Shown here: piece after piece, positions 48,601 through 54,953 of the stretch
Numbering within the stretch: the first letter of the stretch is position 1
Layout of the letters: every line of letters begins with the position of its first letter
NCBI GenBank assembly: GCA_932294295.1
Contig: OW028576.1
Span: 49,764,199-49,828,198 of the forward strand
Origin: Alitta virens
Taxonomy: Eukaryota > Annelida > Polychaeta > Phyllodocida > Nereididae
Reading direction: 5' to 3'
Length of the DNA: 64,000 nt
Notes under the pieces: generated by a model
Database searches by the model: none
Seen by the model: only the letters and a program-made list of their open reading frames with translations
Told to the model about the DNA's origin: nothing
Made by a program: the position numbers and the translations under genes

Positions 48601-50301
48601 TATTTATTTTGCAGACTGAGACAGATTGAGCAAGAATTTGGAGCTGAAAAATGGACACAGGAGAAACTTGAGAAGTTGCTGAGTTTGACGAAAACTGTGA
48701 AAAACTGGGAATCGCATTCGTACGAGATGAAACTGAATGATACAGCCATGGAGAATTTGATGGGGATGAACAATCCAAGATTCATGGGCATTGTGATGGA
48801 CATAGTGAGGATTATAGTGCAAAACAGCAAAACAGCGCAGCATGTTTGGGATGTGATATGCCCTAGAGGTTATGAATGGTCCAATGTTAGATTGTTTGTT
48901 GTGGAAATGCTGAGTGTGTGTGCAGAGGGTGGAGCACAACCCACAGATAAGCAGCTGAAAGAGATTCTATTTATGACCAGAAGATTTACAATGAGTGAAG
49001 AGTGGACTTTGTCTTACTTGAAGATTCTTGTTTTAATGAGCAGGAAAAAGCGTTTCACTCAAGATATGATTTTAAGATCTGAATTTAATCTGAATTTCCT
49101 GGGAGAACTTCATTCAGTTTCTGAGGAAATGATTAAGTTAGGAAGGAAACTGGTGCATTCGATGTACGACAAATGGGAAGAATGTTTGGAATCAAGAAAA
49201 CTGATAAACTGCTTCCTTTTTATTACAAATGAACGCGAAAAATTCAGTGAAGAATTAATAGAAAAATCATTCAAAGACATGTGCCTGATAAGGATAGACT
49301 ATGGAGGAACAGTTTACTATAACTGGATGGAAAGAAGTCCCCTTCATCTGGCCGTCATATTCCTCGACTCTCTCGAATTTCTTCCTCCTAAAATAATCGA
49401 GAAATACATCGACGCAGAAGACGTTGATGGGTGCACCCCTTTGCATCTGGCAGAGTTGCACCGCAACGAACAAGCAATTAAATTCCTAAAACAAATTAGG
49501 AATAATGAAGATGACGTTGATCGATTTGGATTAACCCCACGAGATCTTGGAAGCCGCGCCAGTGAACCCCACCCGGACGTCAGACATAAAGAACTTTGTC
49601 GCGCAGTAATAGAAGCAAATGAAGGGGTTCTTGAGAAAATGAAACCGATGCTCGTCTTATCGGAAAAAGAAGCGGAAGATTTAAGTAAAGAACTCGTGGA
49701 ACTTTTTGAGCGTTTGGTAGAAAAGACGGAATTCAAGGAAATTGCTAAAATTCAAATTGGAGGAAGCATGAGAGAGAAGTTGAAGACTGGACGACTGGAG
49801 GAGGCAGACATACAGCTTTGTATTGATGGATATTATGATATTGAAAGATTTAGTGTATATATTGCAGGAGAGGAGTGGGATTTATTTGAATTCTTTTATG
49901 AACTGACCTTGAGTCTGATTGAGGCCCTGGGCAAGATCAGCTGGGAGGGCATTAACCTGAGACCCGTTTGGGTCAAAGGGCCTTGGAAGGTTATCAGAGA
50001 GGGAGACGGTTCTTGCAAAGGAATGGAAGTCTCCCTCGATGTAGTCGGTGTCCTCGTTGATGAGAAAGACGAGAGAGAATATGAATCATATGAAACAACC
50101 CCAAAAGAAGCAGCGAGATGTCGGGGAGAGATGTTGGAGGGTGATCGTCTTCCTCTGCACAAATACATGGAATACTCAACACTGGAAACTTGGAATGACA
50201 AAGAATTTAAATCGACTTATTTTGCATTTGAGTGGGACATGATCGACTGCCTCCCCCCCAGTTCCCGGTTGGCCATTGTGGTGAGCAAGGCCTTTGTCCA
50301 G
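6216..50301 (+). CDS. ankyrin-repeat / Mab-21-like nucleotidyltransferase gene, partial (seven exons)
   Basis: Exons 6216-6250, 6392-7546, 11121-11304, 13920-14057, 21513-21544, 21646-22344 and 48615-50301 total 3930 nt, or 1310 codons with no internal stop. All junctions are GT-AG and every phase matches (2, 2, 0, 0, 2, 2 in order, then phase 0 at the open right end). Order along the protein: ankyrin module 1, two helical exons, ankyrin module 2, then helices, a few ankyrin repeats and a Mab-21/cGAS-type nucleotidyltransferase. Known of the family: active animal members make cyclic dinucleotide-type second messengers after sensing nucleic acid and act through STING; others (Mab21L1/2) are inactive. 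Inference: a cytosolic sensor with ankyrin recognition or scaffold modules. Start and C-terminal exons are missing. The 26-kb last intron is the weakest link; 48615-50301 could be a separate gene. Confidence 0.6.
6392..7546 (+). CDS. exon A2: first ankyrin-repeat module
   Basis: Bounded by acceptor ttatcttcag and donor CA|gtaagt, with 384 full codons. It opens with KCLWILIAMSEYE, then a very acidic Ser/Asp/Glu stretch (about 6420-6478), a possible casein-kinase-2-type region. Next is WTEEFLNTLKLLLEKGANPTW, followed by ankyrin-like repeats with the G-x-x-x-LH-x-L pattern: GTSLHYL, GKTCLHYL, RQTSLHIL and ECTVLHKL, each followed by helices and an N-x-Q-D/A-Q-D turn. It ends ENVNAQDKHSVTPYSWIL ... 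ADLARAGFSF. An ATG lies at 6420, but homology with the second module (KCLRLHIINAEY) shows that coding continues upstream of it, so I do not take it as the start. Confidence 0.85.
7618..8157 (-). repeat. tRNA-derived SINE split by a ~350-bp insert
   Basis: 7618-7685 matches the 3' body of the SINE at 18564-18749 (gattagggctttatgtcctg, then acaggcagg). 8043-8157 matches its tRNA-like head (ccaacttaggctcgacc, B-box complement gaattgaaccc). The two parts are in the right order on the minus strand, with about 350 bases of unrelated AT-rich DNA between them. Confidence 0.65.
9765..9850 (+). repeat. tRNA-like SINE head
   Basis: A-box-like cttagtggtagcgc and B-box-like gggttcgaatcc lie about 30 bases apart, followed by AT-rich sequence. 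It does not fold into a complete tRNA as far as I can see, so I call it a SINE head, not a gene. Confidence 0.55.
11121..11304 (+). CDS. exon A3: charged helical exon
   Basis: Acceptor ttattatcag and donor CAG|gtatgc bound 184 nt, entering in phase 2 (CA+G makes Gln) and leaving in phase 0. The product, CLEIIDKVEEKKDLDDKGQR and on to RLIESTFYCEIIQ, is amphipathic and charged, predicted helical, with no known motif. Its place directly after an ankyrin exon parallels the first residues of the exon at 48615 (LRQIEQEFGAEKWTQEKLEK). Confidence 0.65.
11305..13919. other. intron; moderately GC-rich island 11510-12260
   Basis: 11510-12260 is less AT-rich than its surroundings and has an 80-codon open frame on the minus strand (11738-11980) with no recognisable features or convincing splice context. 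About 12325-12405 matches the SINE tail seen at 14480-14560 and 22780-22850. Confidence 0.45.
13920..14057 (+). CDS. exon A4: 46-residue helical exon
   Basis: Acceptor tgctttcag and donor AAG|gtaagt bound exactly 46 codons, in and out of phase 0: RMADVYMRIPNKLQEGPLD, then two predicted helices ending FLSLVK. No named motif is seen. The symmetric phase lets it splice to the phase-0 exon at 21513. Confidence 0.65.
14350..14590 (+). repeat. SINE, tRNA-like head with long tail
   Basis: B-box-like ggggtttgattccc is followed by a tail (ggtgtgaactccaagcctta, then tttcatcattatatttgcct and gaccagtagcattga) shared with 22600-22890, 12325-12405, 63740-63800 and, inverted, 41060-41130 and 54450-54510. 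Confidence 0.65.
14660..15990 (+). pseudogene. degenerate LINE, second copy
   Basis: Several broken frames in one direction read as non-LTR retrotransposon protein: a pre-RT stretch at 15254-15493 (EFNNYFTNIGLKQTNKI), then RT-like pieces (15590-15730, ARVILVYK-type and YNQIYDHFTTHNLFYSSQY). Sequence 15165-15980 aligns with 4312-4860. Stops and frameshifts are many. Confidence 0.7.
16090..17532 (-). repeat. 3' LTR (1443 bp)
   Basis: Full-length LTR on the minus strand, including an array of ~81-bp units (about 17110-17460). 16376-16445 and 16445-16520 also contain a ~100-bp local duplication (agcacagcaaaaactattgc twice). It aligns over its length with 1-1414 in the opposite orientation. Confidence 0.85.
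17536..17554 (-). promoter_or_regulatory. polypurine tract of the LTR element
   Basis: On the minus strand a run of G with two A (gggaggggg...gag) ends just before the 3' LTR start at 17532, the position expected for the plus-strand primer. Confidence 0.75.
17578..18234 (-). pseudogene. gag-like relics in the LTR element
   Basis: From an ATG at 18234 a frame reads MDQDRQHTYATGRRERHPS and stops after about 43 residues. Another from 18045 reads MPAPGDERPGEDEDPGAEAM, acidic and proline-rich, and stops at 17863, with more open sequence after it. Position next to the primer-binding site and composition suggest a decayed gag. No zinc knuckle, protease, RT or integrase is present. Confidence 0.5.
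18237..18254 (-). promoter_or_regulatory. primer-binding site of the LTR element
   Basis: Directly inside the LTR the minus strand reads TTGGTGACCCTGACATGA. The TGG start just after the LTR is the hallmark of a tRNA primer-binding site; TGGTGACCC..GAC..GA is a form common in Gypsy/BEL-type elements. Confidence 0.75.
18255..19093 (-). repeat. 5' LTR, internally deleted and carrying a SINE
   Basis: Shares both ends with 16090-17532. Near 18355 the sequence jumps from the LTR end straight into the position matching about 16995, a ~800-bp deletion. The SINE at 18564-18749 interrupts the tandem array. Confidence 0.85.
18564..18749 (-). mobile_element. tRNA-derived SINE with perfect 14-bp target duplication
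   Basis: On the minus strand: A-box TAGCTCAGAGGTAGCGC (18727-18743), B-box GGTTCGATTCC (18686-18696), a body ending taatcacaaacaaacaaa. The repeat aacgaggagtgcat flanks it exactly (18550-18563 and 18750-18763). The intact duplication marks a fairly recent insertion into the LTR array. Confidence 0.9.
19788..19895. mobile_element. small foldback MITE (hairpin)
   Basis: gtgatagttattgccc ... tttatcacacgagagc pairs with the reverse complement of ctcgagtgtgataagc ... gggcaataactcac, so nearly the whole 108 bp folds into one hairpin. TA dinucleotides flank both ends. A GC-rich tip (gcgcgtgagtgctcgag) sits at the loop. Confidence 0.75.
20220..20960 (+). repeat. degenerate minisatellite, second block
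   Basis: Same aggtggtcttaatagtg-type unit as 2500-3300, same strand, with more uniform spacing (about 20-40 bases between conserved cores). Confidence 0.75.
21513..21544 (+). CDS. exon B1 of ankyrin/Mab-21 gene (32 nt)
   Basis: Acceptor ttctttgcag and donor AG|gtttgt, phase 0 to phase 2, giving TLTAADQDMS plus a split Arg codon completed at 21646. Counterpart of 6216-6250. Confidence 0.55.
21646..22344 (+). CDS. exon B2: second ankyrin-repeat module
   Basis: Acceptor atcttacag and donor AT|gtaagt, 232 full codons. It reads EKCLRLHIINAEYTSGRRRD, then WTDELIATLTLLLNEGADPTW, then an ankyrin-like region (GTVLHALL, HGRTPLHILA) and ENVNARDKDSVTPFSWIL ... ADAHLARVGAAVP. It is a clear paralogue of exon 6392-7546 but about 150 residues shorter: it has lost the middle repeats and the acidic Ser/Asp/Glu stretch. 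The exon boundaries and both phases are conserved between the two copies, so the module duplicated with its introns. Confidence 0.85.
22600..22890 (+). repeat. tRNA-derived SINE
   Basis: A-box-like gtagcctagtggttaagg, B-box-like caggtttgatccc, then the shared tail with atggtatggactcaaaccat and gaccagtagcattgatg. Lies in the 26-kb intron. Confidence 0.7.
22890..24617. other. intron sequence, nothing recognised
   Basis: AT-rich, with only short open frames and no splice-supported coding sequence. Confidence 0.5.
24618..25718. mobile_element. foldback / Tc1-mariner-like MITE
   Basis: Ends AAGGGGAACTAA and TTTAGTTCCCCTT are inverted and flanked by TA at 24616-24617 and 25719-25720. Both arms also carry a gccgccatt / tgacgtca-like pair in inverted order (24768-24815 and 25520-25575), so the inversion goes beyond the termini. 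No transposase is present. Confidence 0.65.
25719..28218. other. intron sequence, nothing recognised
   Basis: No coding sequence supported. 26815-26865 matches 32060-32105 in inverted orientation (tccacttggggca), a small dispersed repeat. Confidence 0.45.
28219..28706. mobile_element. Harbinger-type MITE, copy 1 (488 bp)
   Basis: Left end aggggcgttcacactatca and right end inverted (tgatagtttgaacgcccc) with TTA on both sides (28216-28218, 28707-28709). A 3-bp TTA/TAA duplication and GGGGC-start termini fit the PIF/Harbinger superfamily. No coding capacity. Confidence 0.8.
30094..30730. mobile_element. Harbinger-type MITE, copy 2 (637 bp)
   Basis: Left end aggggtgttcacactgtcac and inverted right end gtgacggtgtgaatgcccct, flanked by TTA at 30091-30093 and 30731-30733. 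The interior (30415-30530) has expanded a short cgagcgatctacgacagat-type tandem repeat, which accounts for most of the length difference from copy 1. Confidence 0.8.
30731..34300. other. intron with low-copy direct repeats, no gene
   Basis: About 30785-31110 and 33405-33720 are diverged direct copies (gaatctgtgaagaataaata, then aggcttatg). About 30833-30880 and 31895-31940 share catgcaattct..gccacctg..aagcatgaataac. No exon recognised. Confidence 0.5.
34330..34720. repeat. inverted and tandem repeats with cgttttgg motif
   Basis: 34330-34440 carries caaaacgtc/aaaatgtct-type units. 34512-34537 is a palindrome centred on ccctagacg. 34550-34720 has 45-bp direct units (gctgtagcagttttgacata, then gccatgttgacgttt). 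Together they form a loose foldback. Confidence 0.6.
35880..36990. mobile_element. foldback element with ~110-bp inverted arms
   Basis: The left arm 35880-36003 (gattcgtcactgcgcgattc, then cgtcacccgaaa repeats) pairs with 36888-36985 (gtttcgggtgac, then gacgaatcgcgccgtgac). Between the arms is AT-rich DNA with an (AT)n run at 36593-36620. No coding sequence. Confidence 0.55.
37050..37128 (+). repeat. 21-bp GC-rich tandem repeat
   Basis: Nearly four identical copies of tgcggaacggcgcgggagact start at 37050, 37071, 37092 and 37113. The unit is far more GC-rich than its surroundings and a multiple of 3, which makes an open frame of seven-residue repeats that I do not take as a gene. Confidence 0.85.
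37732..38411 (-). pseudogene. integrase-core (DDE) transposon protein, C-terminal part, frameshifted
   Basis: Three minus-strand exons with GT-AG borders: 38411-38283, 38167-38067 and 37969-37732. They read GCPMKIRADLGTENTLLAAM (the second-Asp region of an integrase core, with D-x-G-T-E-N), then FGQSIRNQ joined to RIEQFWSTLLRGWMEWW (the N-Q-R-I-E glutamate region), then SLVQFCFMSVTQKALDQ and WNNHRVR. This matches animal integrase-core proteins of IS3EU/Ginger-like DNA transposons, from memory. The first and second motifs of exon 1 are in different frames, so a frameshift lies near 38310-38345. The upstream exons with the first Asp were not found. Confidence 0.75.
38412..39362. other. no gene recognised
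   Basis: AT-rich. It may hold undetected exons of the integrase relic or of the THAP gene, but I can support none. Confidence 0.4.
39363..40350 (-). pseudogene. THAP-domain protein gene with stop at a zinc-ligand Cys
   Basis: Exons 40350-40244, 39821-39626 and 39539 to about 39363 have GT-AG borders and matching phases. The N-terminal exon reads MNGQCQHSKKGTQCYAFN, then TGA (40294-40296), then VNYRNAEGKKNGLSFHQ. Exon 2 continues FPDKDKKNELYQVWLRN and ALCCQHF ... AVPTIF: the C-x(2-4)-C ... C-x2-H zinc ligands, invariant Trp and AVPxIF box of a THAP DNA-binding domain. The stop replaces the second Cys of the first pair. Exon 3 (TVPPKGRCTITSQRAMED ...) is a linker; further exons are not seen. 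Either a relic, a polymorphism/sequencing error or, least likely, recoding. The 5' leader contains gccatattggcc, a YY1-like start-site motif. Confidence 0.8.
40351..40400 (-). promoter_or_regulatory. likely 5' leader / YY1-like motif of the THAP gene
   Basis: Directly upstream of the ATG the minus strand reads cgtccgccatattggccaaa. The CCGCCATnTTGG core is a YY1-type element often found just at or after start sites. Confidence 0.4.
40720..40990 (+). repeat. dispersed repeat (arm of the 51.4-kb foldback family)
   Basis: Shares gtaaccaaaaagtag, cagacataaacaatgtct, cacttgacttgacct and attattaataataatcagag, in order, with 51800-52030 and, inverted, with 52200-52530 and 62190-62440. Confidence 0.7.
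41000..42360. other. no gene seen
   Basis: About 41060-41130 is an inverted SINE tail. A T-rich run lies at about 41428-41453. The rest is unassigned. Confidence 0.45.
42370..43280 (+). repeat. dispersed repeat R1, copy 1, with promoter-like motifs
   Basis: About 42590-43100 aligns with 44765-45270 (gcccgtagggcttttatg, gaccggatcggaactatgtt, gaacgttcgaccaatcagag, tttgctaggcaacgagctc). It contains a CCAAT box, an RFX-like ttgctaggcaac and a CRE-like tgatgtcaca. It ends in the tail module cctgcggcctctcatgcac ... gcataatcatatta, which also closes blocks ending at 42440, 47291 and 47377. Confidence 0.7.
43279..44730 (+). pseudogene. LINE 3' end (C-terminal RT region and tail)
   Basis: 43289-43563 reads DTYKYLGSILNAHKSTHNKM and PPALALNMFDTYILPI, the conserved region after the RT domain of non-LTR elements. 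It then breaks frame and continues openly 43620-44371 (YLKRILGVRKQTPTIGVF ... YWARLAKLPDYD ... CENCNNNDVEDEFHCLL-CI), with a C-x2-C..H..C-like motif near the end. The stop at 44369-44371 is followed by about 350 bases of 3' UTR and an AT-rich tail near 44700-44730. A 5'-truncated insertion between the two R1 copies. Confidence 0.8.
44740..45380 (+). repeat. dispersed repeat R1, copy 2
   Basis: Matches 42590-43200. Copy 2 keeps a perfect CRE (tgacgtcaca at about 45229), ttgctaggcaacgagctc and gaccaatcagagcag. Confidence 0.7.
45400..47210. other. no gene; CRE and NRF1 motif cluster at 45533-45556
   Basis: tgacgtca at 45533-45540 and the palindrome cgcgcatgcgcg at 45545-45556 lie ten bases apart in AT-rich DNA. 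No exon recognised to either side. 45400-45480 and 47460-47650 share short gtcaactcaccg / gacgac(t)tcacc-type phrases. Confidence 0.5.
47217..47377 (+). repeat. two tandem copies of the R1 tail module
   Basis: Two ~80-base copies of aatggcatcaaa ... cctgcggcctctcatgcac ... gcataatcatatta lie head to tail (47217-47291, 47293-47377). Confidence 0.8.
47900..48110. promoter_or_regulatory. GC-rich segment, possible promoter for the 48.6-kb exon
   Basis: A locally GC-rich stretch with aaaatggcgttc and several CpGs lies about 500 bases before exon 48615-50301. If that exon starts its own gene, this is the likeliest start region. No TATA box stands out. Confidence 0.3.
48615..50301 (+). CDS. exon B3: helical + ankyrin + Mab-21/cGAS-like nucleotidyltransferase
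   Basis: Acceptor tattttgcag and donor CAG|gtgagt bound 562 full codons. The N-terminal ~220 residues are helical and unrecognised. Ankyrin repeats follow (RSPLHLAVIFL, GCTPLHLAELHRNEQA, FGLTPRDLG; 49333-49560). The nucleotidyltransferase core has the GGS loop at 49759-49767, the metal-binding E-A-D at 49801-49809 and a third acid in MEVSLDVVGVL at 50038-50040. Ser-to-Glu spacing is 12 residues, as in human cGAS (S213, E225, D227, from memory); second-to-third acid is 77 residues (92 in cGAS). It ends in FAFEWDMIDCLPPSSRLAIV, the usual Mab-21 sequence before the C-terminal helical lobe, so that lobe must lie on later exons. None is visible up to 64000. MiD51-type or inactive Mab21L-type function is less likely because all three acids are kept. 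Confidence 0.85.
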
Positions 50302-51411
50302 GTGAGTGAACTTACTTTATTTATTTCATTAAAATATTGTAGAAAATAATCAAGATGGCTGCCAAAATCAAAGATGGCTGCCAAATCCAAGATGGATGCC
50401 AGTCACTAAAATTGCATGTACAACTGATGTAGTGACTAGTGTTTTGAAATCAACAATTTTGATAAAATTTATTATTTATTTTCATTAAACTTTAAAATAA
50501 GAAAAAGGCAAGTCAATAATATAAAAATATAAGAACTTTTTCAAAAGATGCAAAATTTTAAGCTCTGGCCTCTGCCAATATTTTTGACACAATCTGCCTA
50601 AAAATTACAATTTTAATATTTAATTTTTATATTTAAATAAATTTTCCAAATGTTGATTTTTGTCCATAGCAACTGTTTCCATGGTAAACAAACAATTAAC
50701 AGTTTGAAAGAATATTTGAAATTTTATTAAAAGCAAAAACCTTAGACAGAAAATAAGATGACTGTTGACAGTGTTGTGTTGACATTGAGAGTGCATGACG
50801 TTTGTGTAGATAGGTACTCGGTTGCCATGGTTACACATTAATAAAGAAGATTCCATGGTTATGCATTAATTAATGACATATAGAATAACATTAATTTTGG
50901 GGCAGGTATTCTACCACTTTATATTTTAATATTATTATTTTCATTACTAAGATGCTGACCTGGGGCACTGGTTTATTTGTAAAATGTTAGTACAATAGAA
51001 TTAAATGTAGCCACATGATGTTAATAATTCCAATCACAAAAATATTTGGTTACTGGTGCCTACACATTGAAGTTATTTTAAATTTAACCGAAACAATTGT
51101 TCTCATGAAATTAGGTTCAATATTTTTATTAAATATGCACATGATGTAATGAAAGATTTTGCCTAGCATTTCTTTAATTGGGGTAAATACCAAATTTAAA
51201 GTTGATTGAAATAAACTTTTATACACTTTTATTCGCATCAATAACTTGTTTTAATCAAAGATTGCATTAGTTCAAGTTCAGGTTTATTAGCCATATACTG
51301 TATGCTGCCAGCATTAATTTATATGATTAAATACATATTTATATATGCCTTTACCAATTAAAAGAGATAAATAATCAGTTTCTAAGTTTACAATTAATTT
51401 TTATGTCCTAA
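50302..51411. other. intron, nothing recognised
   Basis: Begins with a short caagatggctgcc-type triplicate (50350-50400). Otherwise AT-rich. I looked here for the Mab-21 C-terminal exon and did not see one. Confidence 0.5.
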
Positions 51412-52030
51412 AGCCGGCCTCACACTTTGCGATTTTGTCGGCCGATTCGGTGTCGGATGAAATGGCGCCAGTGTGCATGGACCCGCCGAAGCGATTTCCC
51501 GGAAAAATCTGGCATGTCAAAGAAAATCGGCCAACAATTACCATCCAGGGGCCTGTTAATAAATTGCAATCTATGCAGTGGAATTAGTTGACAACTTAAT
51601 TGCCACTGACTATTTACTGTTTTGTGCTAAGGTGAAGTGCAATTCTAAAGAAGTAGTATAATTGACTGGTGTTAATCCATATACAGTTGAATCTCTTATA
51701 CAGTTGAATCTCTACCTTAAAGACCACACTATCATGGGTCCCAGTCAGTGTCCCAATATACAGATTATGTAACAATTGTTTTTGTGATAGTTTAATTACC
51801 ATGTAACCAAAAAGTAGCAACAATACACAATGTAGCGAGAAATAATGACCCAGACATAAACAATGTCTGAACATTTTGCAGGAACTGCACTTGACTTGAC
51901 CTCTCACCTGCATTTCTTATATTTATTAATATTATTAGAATAATCAGAGAAAAAGTGGAAATAGCATAACTCCACTTCTAGCAATAATAACAAATATGCA
52001 GTTTTTTGCAAACCCTTTGAAATGATGATT
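51412..52030 (+). mobile_element. left arm of a foldback element
   Basis: Begins agccggcctcacactttgcg after TAA. The order (terminal motif, ttaaagaccacact, cagacataaacaatgtct, attaat..aataatcagag) is found inverted at 62783-62190. Probably the left end of an old foldback transposon. Confidence 0.55.
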
Positions 52031-52129
52031 TGTGCATAATTATTATATAATCCTTTTACCCATTCATTACAGCATTACTTTTTGTTTTAATGTCTCAATT
52101 GTAGCCTGGGAAAAAATCTGATTGGAGGG

Positions 52130-52540
52130 GGGGGGGGGGGGGCAATTCGGTAAGATCATGCTTCTAATGTTCTGATGTTCACTTTAGTACAACCAGATTG
52201 AAGTCCACACAGAAAATACGTCATAGATCTATCTGATTTTGCTTTCAGCAGAAATTTAAACTGCATATTTTTATCATTTCTAGAAGTGGAGTTTTGCAAT
52301 TTCTCACTTTTTGACTGAACTGATATCTTCCAGTTTTACAAATCACTGATAATATAGGCCCATGAGAAAGGCAAGTTATAGGCCTCAAATATCAGTGCAC
52401 ACAATGTCTGGGTCATAATTTTTATGTTATGTTGTGTACCCACTTCTTTTTTTATGTATTTCAGGCAAATCTCTGATTATTATTAATAATTATAAGAAGT
52501 CAAGGTTAAAGGTCAAGCCAAGTGCAATTCCTGCAAAAAA
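52130..52540 (-). repeat. inverted copy of the same arm
   Basis: Reverse complement of much of 51790-52030 (agaagtggagtt, gactgaactgatatc, caatgtctgggtcat), so 51790-52540 is itself a large imperfect hairpin with a poly-G run (about 52127-52142) near the loop. Confidence 0.65.
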
Positions 52541-54647
52541 AGGTCATTTTCAATTTTTAACAATGGCGTGTATCAACCCACACCACTGCAAGGACTTGTA
52601 CTCTTATGTAATTCAGCAATTACGTTTAATAAGTAAGTAAGTAAAAGTGATAAAGAAGCTAAAGATGTAAGTAAAGGAAGCAAAAAAGTAAGCAACGAAG
52701 TAAGGAAATGGTTCTTATAAAATAAATAATTATGATTCAGTAAGTGAGCAAGTTTGTCATGTATGGATCTTTCTCTAGCATGGCTTGGGTATTTAATTTT
52801 TTTTTATGAACAGATAAAAGAAAAATAGTCAGAAGTCTATATCTTATATAGTTAATATCTAATAAACTGGTCTGGGCATGCCCCATGACATGGCAACAGT
52901 GACGTAACGACATTGAAATGTTTACGCAATGTGACGCAATGTGACCGGACACAGTCAAAACACCAACTAATTATAACAACTGTTAACTGAATAGCCAGTC
53001 AAGTGTAATTGTTTACCAAGCAGTTTTGTTTGGTTCAATGAACTTTTGACAGTTGTTGATTTGTAGATTATTTAGTACTTTGGATACCAATATACAAACG
53101 ATCCAACTTACTAAAATTATAATAATAGCCTATTTTCATCACCTAGCAAGTTGGGGTTTGATTATATTTGATTCTGTCTATTTTGTGCTGATCCATCATG
53201 ATCAAGGAAAAGGAAAAAATATACAGTTTGACATTTATTTTGAATCCTACTATAATGCAAGCAACAACAAAAAAGTCCATCCAAACCGTAAGTTCCTGCA
53301 TGGCCATTCACATCCTTAAAACCCCAGTGAAATTCTAATAATACAGTTATAAAATTATTTAAAAATCAAAATCATAATAATACAAGTATACCGGTGGCTC
53401 AACCCTTCTACAGTAGTCTGTCAGTTCAGCAAAGTCAGTCAGTTCAGCCAAATCAGTCAGTACAGCCAAGTCAGGTTCAGTCAAGTTAATTCAGTCTGAT
53501 ATTCATTCAGTTCAGTCAGTTAAATCAGTCAGTTGAACTCAGTCAATTCTGTCTGTCTGTCAGTTGAGCTCATCCGTTCAGTCAGTCAGTTCAGTCAAGT
53601 CAGTCAGCACAACAGAACATGCCAGCTGACAACTAATTAGGCAGCCAGACAGTGTTTTTATTCTTGTACCTTAAATATCACTTACAAATTGTAGATTCAG
53701 TGATGTCGTAAACGTATTTCTTTCTCAATAAATTAGGTATTAGTATTTTTTTCATTGTGTTGCTCCAAAGGGATAATAAGATAAAAATGAACTATTTAGA
53801 AAAAAAAAACCGCATTGTTCTATCATGTATAGAAGCCAAGTAATTGCCAGTTGAAGTTAAAGATGAATGTCTTTAGTTAAAGAAAGTCAGGTGAGAAGGC
53901 CAAGGCAAAAAGTGAGCAGTTTCTGAATATAGGCCAAGGCCAAAGATTTAGGCAAAGGCAAAAAGTGTTTCTCACTGAACTAAATGTCATGTTATTAGCT
54001 AAACAGTAAAATAATGATGAATTCCAGGTGTCTAGAAGGAAGACATTAAGTTATTGTTAAATAGTGTTAATTATAGAAATACAGCATATTCCTGATTTGT
54101 ATTGGTTTTATATTTACAATTTCCCTATCTTTAGCTGTCATTGTTGTCTAATAAACATGAATAGCCTTTATACTGTGAATGAATATTTATGGCATATACA
54201 CTGCCAAAATATTCATTCACAGTATTCAAAGGCTATTCAGTGGCCTAGCCTTAAAAACCACACTATTAAGACCTCACTATTAGTATGTCTATTCTAACCA
54301 AGGTCTTAATTGTGAGGTTTGCATTTCTTATGTATTCACCAAGGAAAATAGTCTAATTGAAATCCAGTATATTTATAAATAATTTTAAGTTTTCTGCTTA
54401 ACCTTTGAAATGTTTCCTGCATACTATTCTAATCTTTCCACTAAACCCTGAAGTTTACTCGGCCTATATGACCATCTGCCAGAGGCAGGCATAATGATGA
54501 AATGATATGACTTGTATTCCCAAACATTCACACCATAGGTGGGGTTTTTTTTACCTGCCACAGCAGATTTTTGATGTCAAGTATATTAACCTGAGTGCGA
54601 ATAATATTATAAAACATGAAAGGATTTTGTGTCTGACACTGTCTGAC
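52541..54647. other. no gene; CAGT-rich simple repeat 53400-53620
   Basis: Short gtaagtaa-type repeats at 52627-52690 and a degenerate cagtcagttcag stretch at 53400-53620. About 54450-54510 is an inverted SINE tail. No coding sequence supported. Confidence 0.5.
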
Positions 54648-54677
54648 CATGGAGTCACTAGAGAAGGAGAAGACACT
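54648..54677 (+). repeat. left terminal inverted repeat
   Basis: 30 bases identical to the reverse complement of 61631-61660. The match ends at the 31st base. Confidence 0.9.
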
Positions 54678-54953
54678 AAGTATGATCAAAGGTTGAATCA
54701 GTGCTGCGATGACTTTTTAATTAGCCTAGAACACATGGGTGTCATAAAACGCACGTGGCGCCGCCTAGTGGCCACTCAGCGTCGTGCATCATCGCTGCTG
54801 CTATTTTTAGACACGAAGGTAGCCGAGCAGCATTCGTTGTAGATCGGGTGTGCTCGTTAATTCTCGGCCAAGCGTTGTTTATCATAAGTTTACAACACAC
54901 GTGGGAGAAGAAGAAGTTGAAAATACTTGTTAACATCGTCATATATGTTGAAT

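Noticed and set aside
49344..50201. Minus-strand frames of 101-130 residues
   Set aside because: Shadows of the Mab-21-like exon, with no features of their own.
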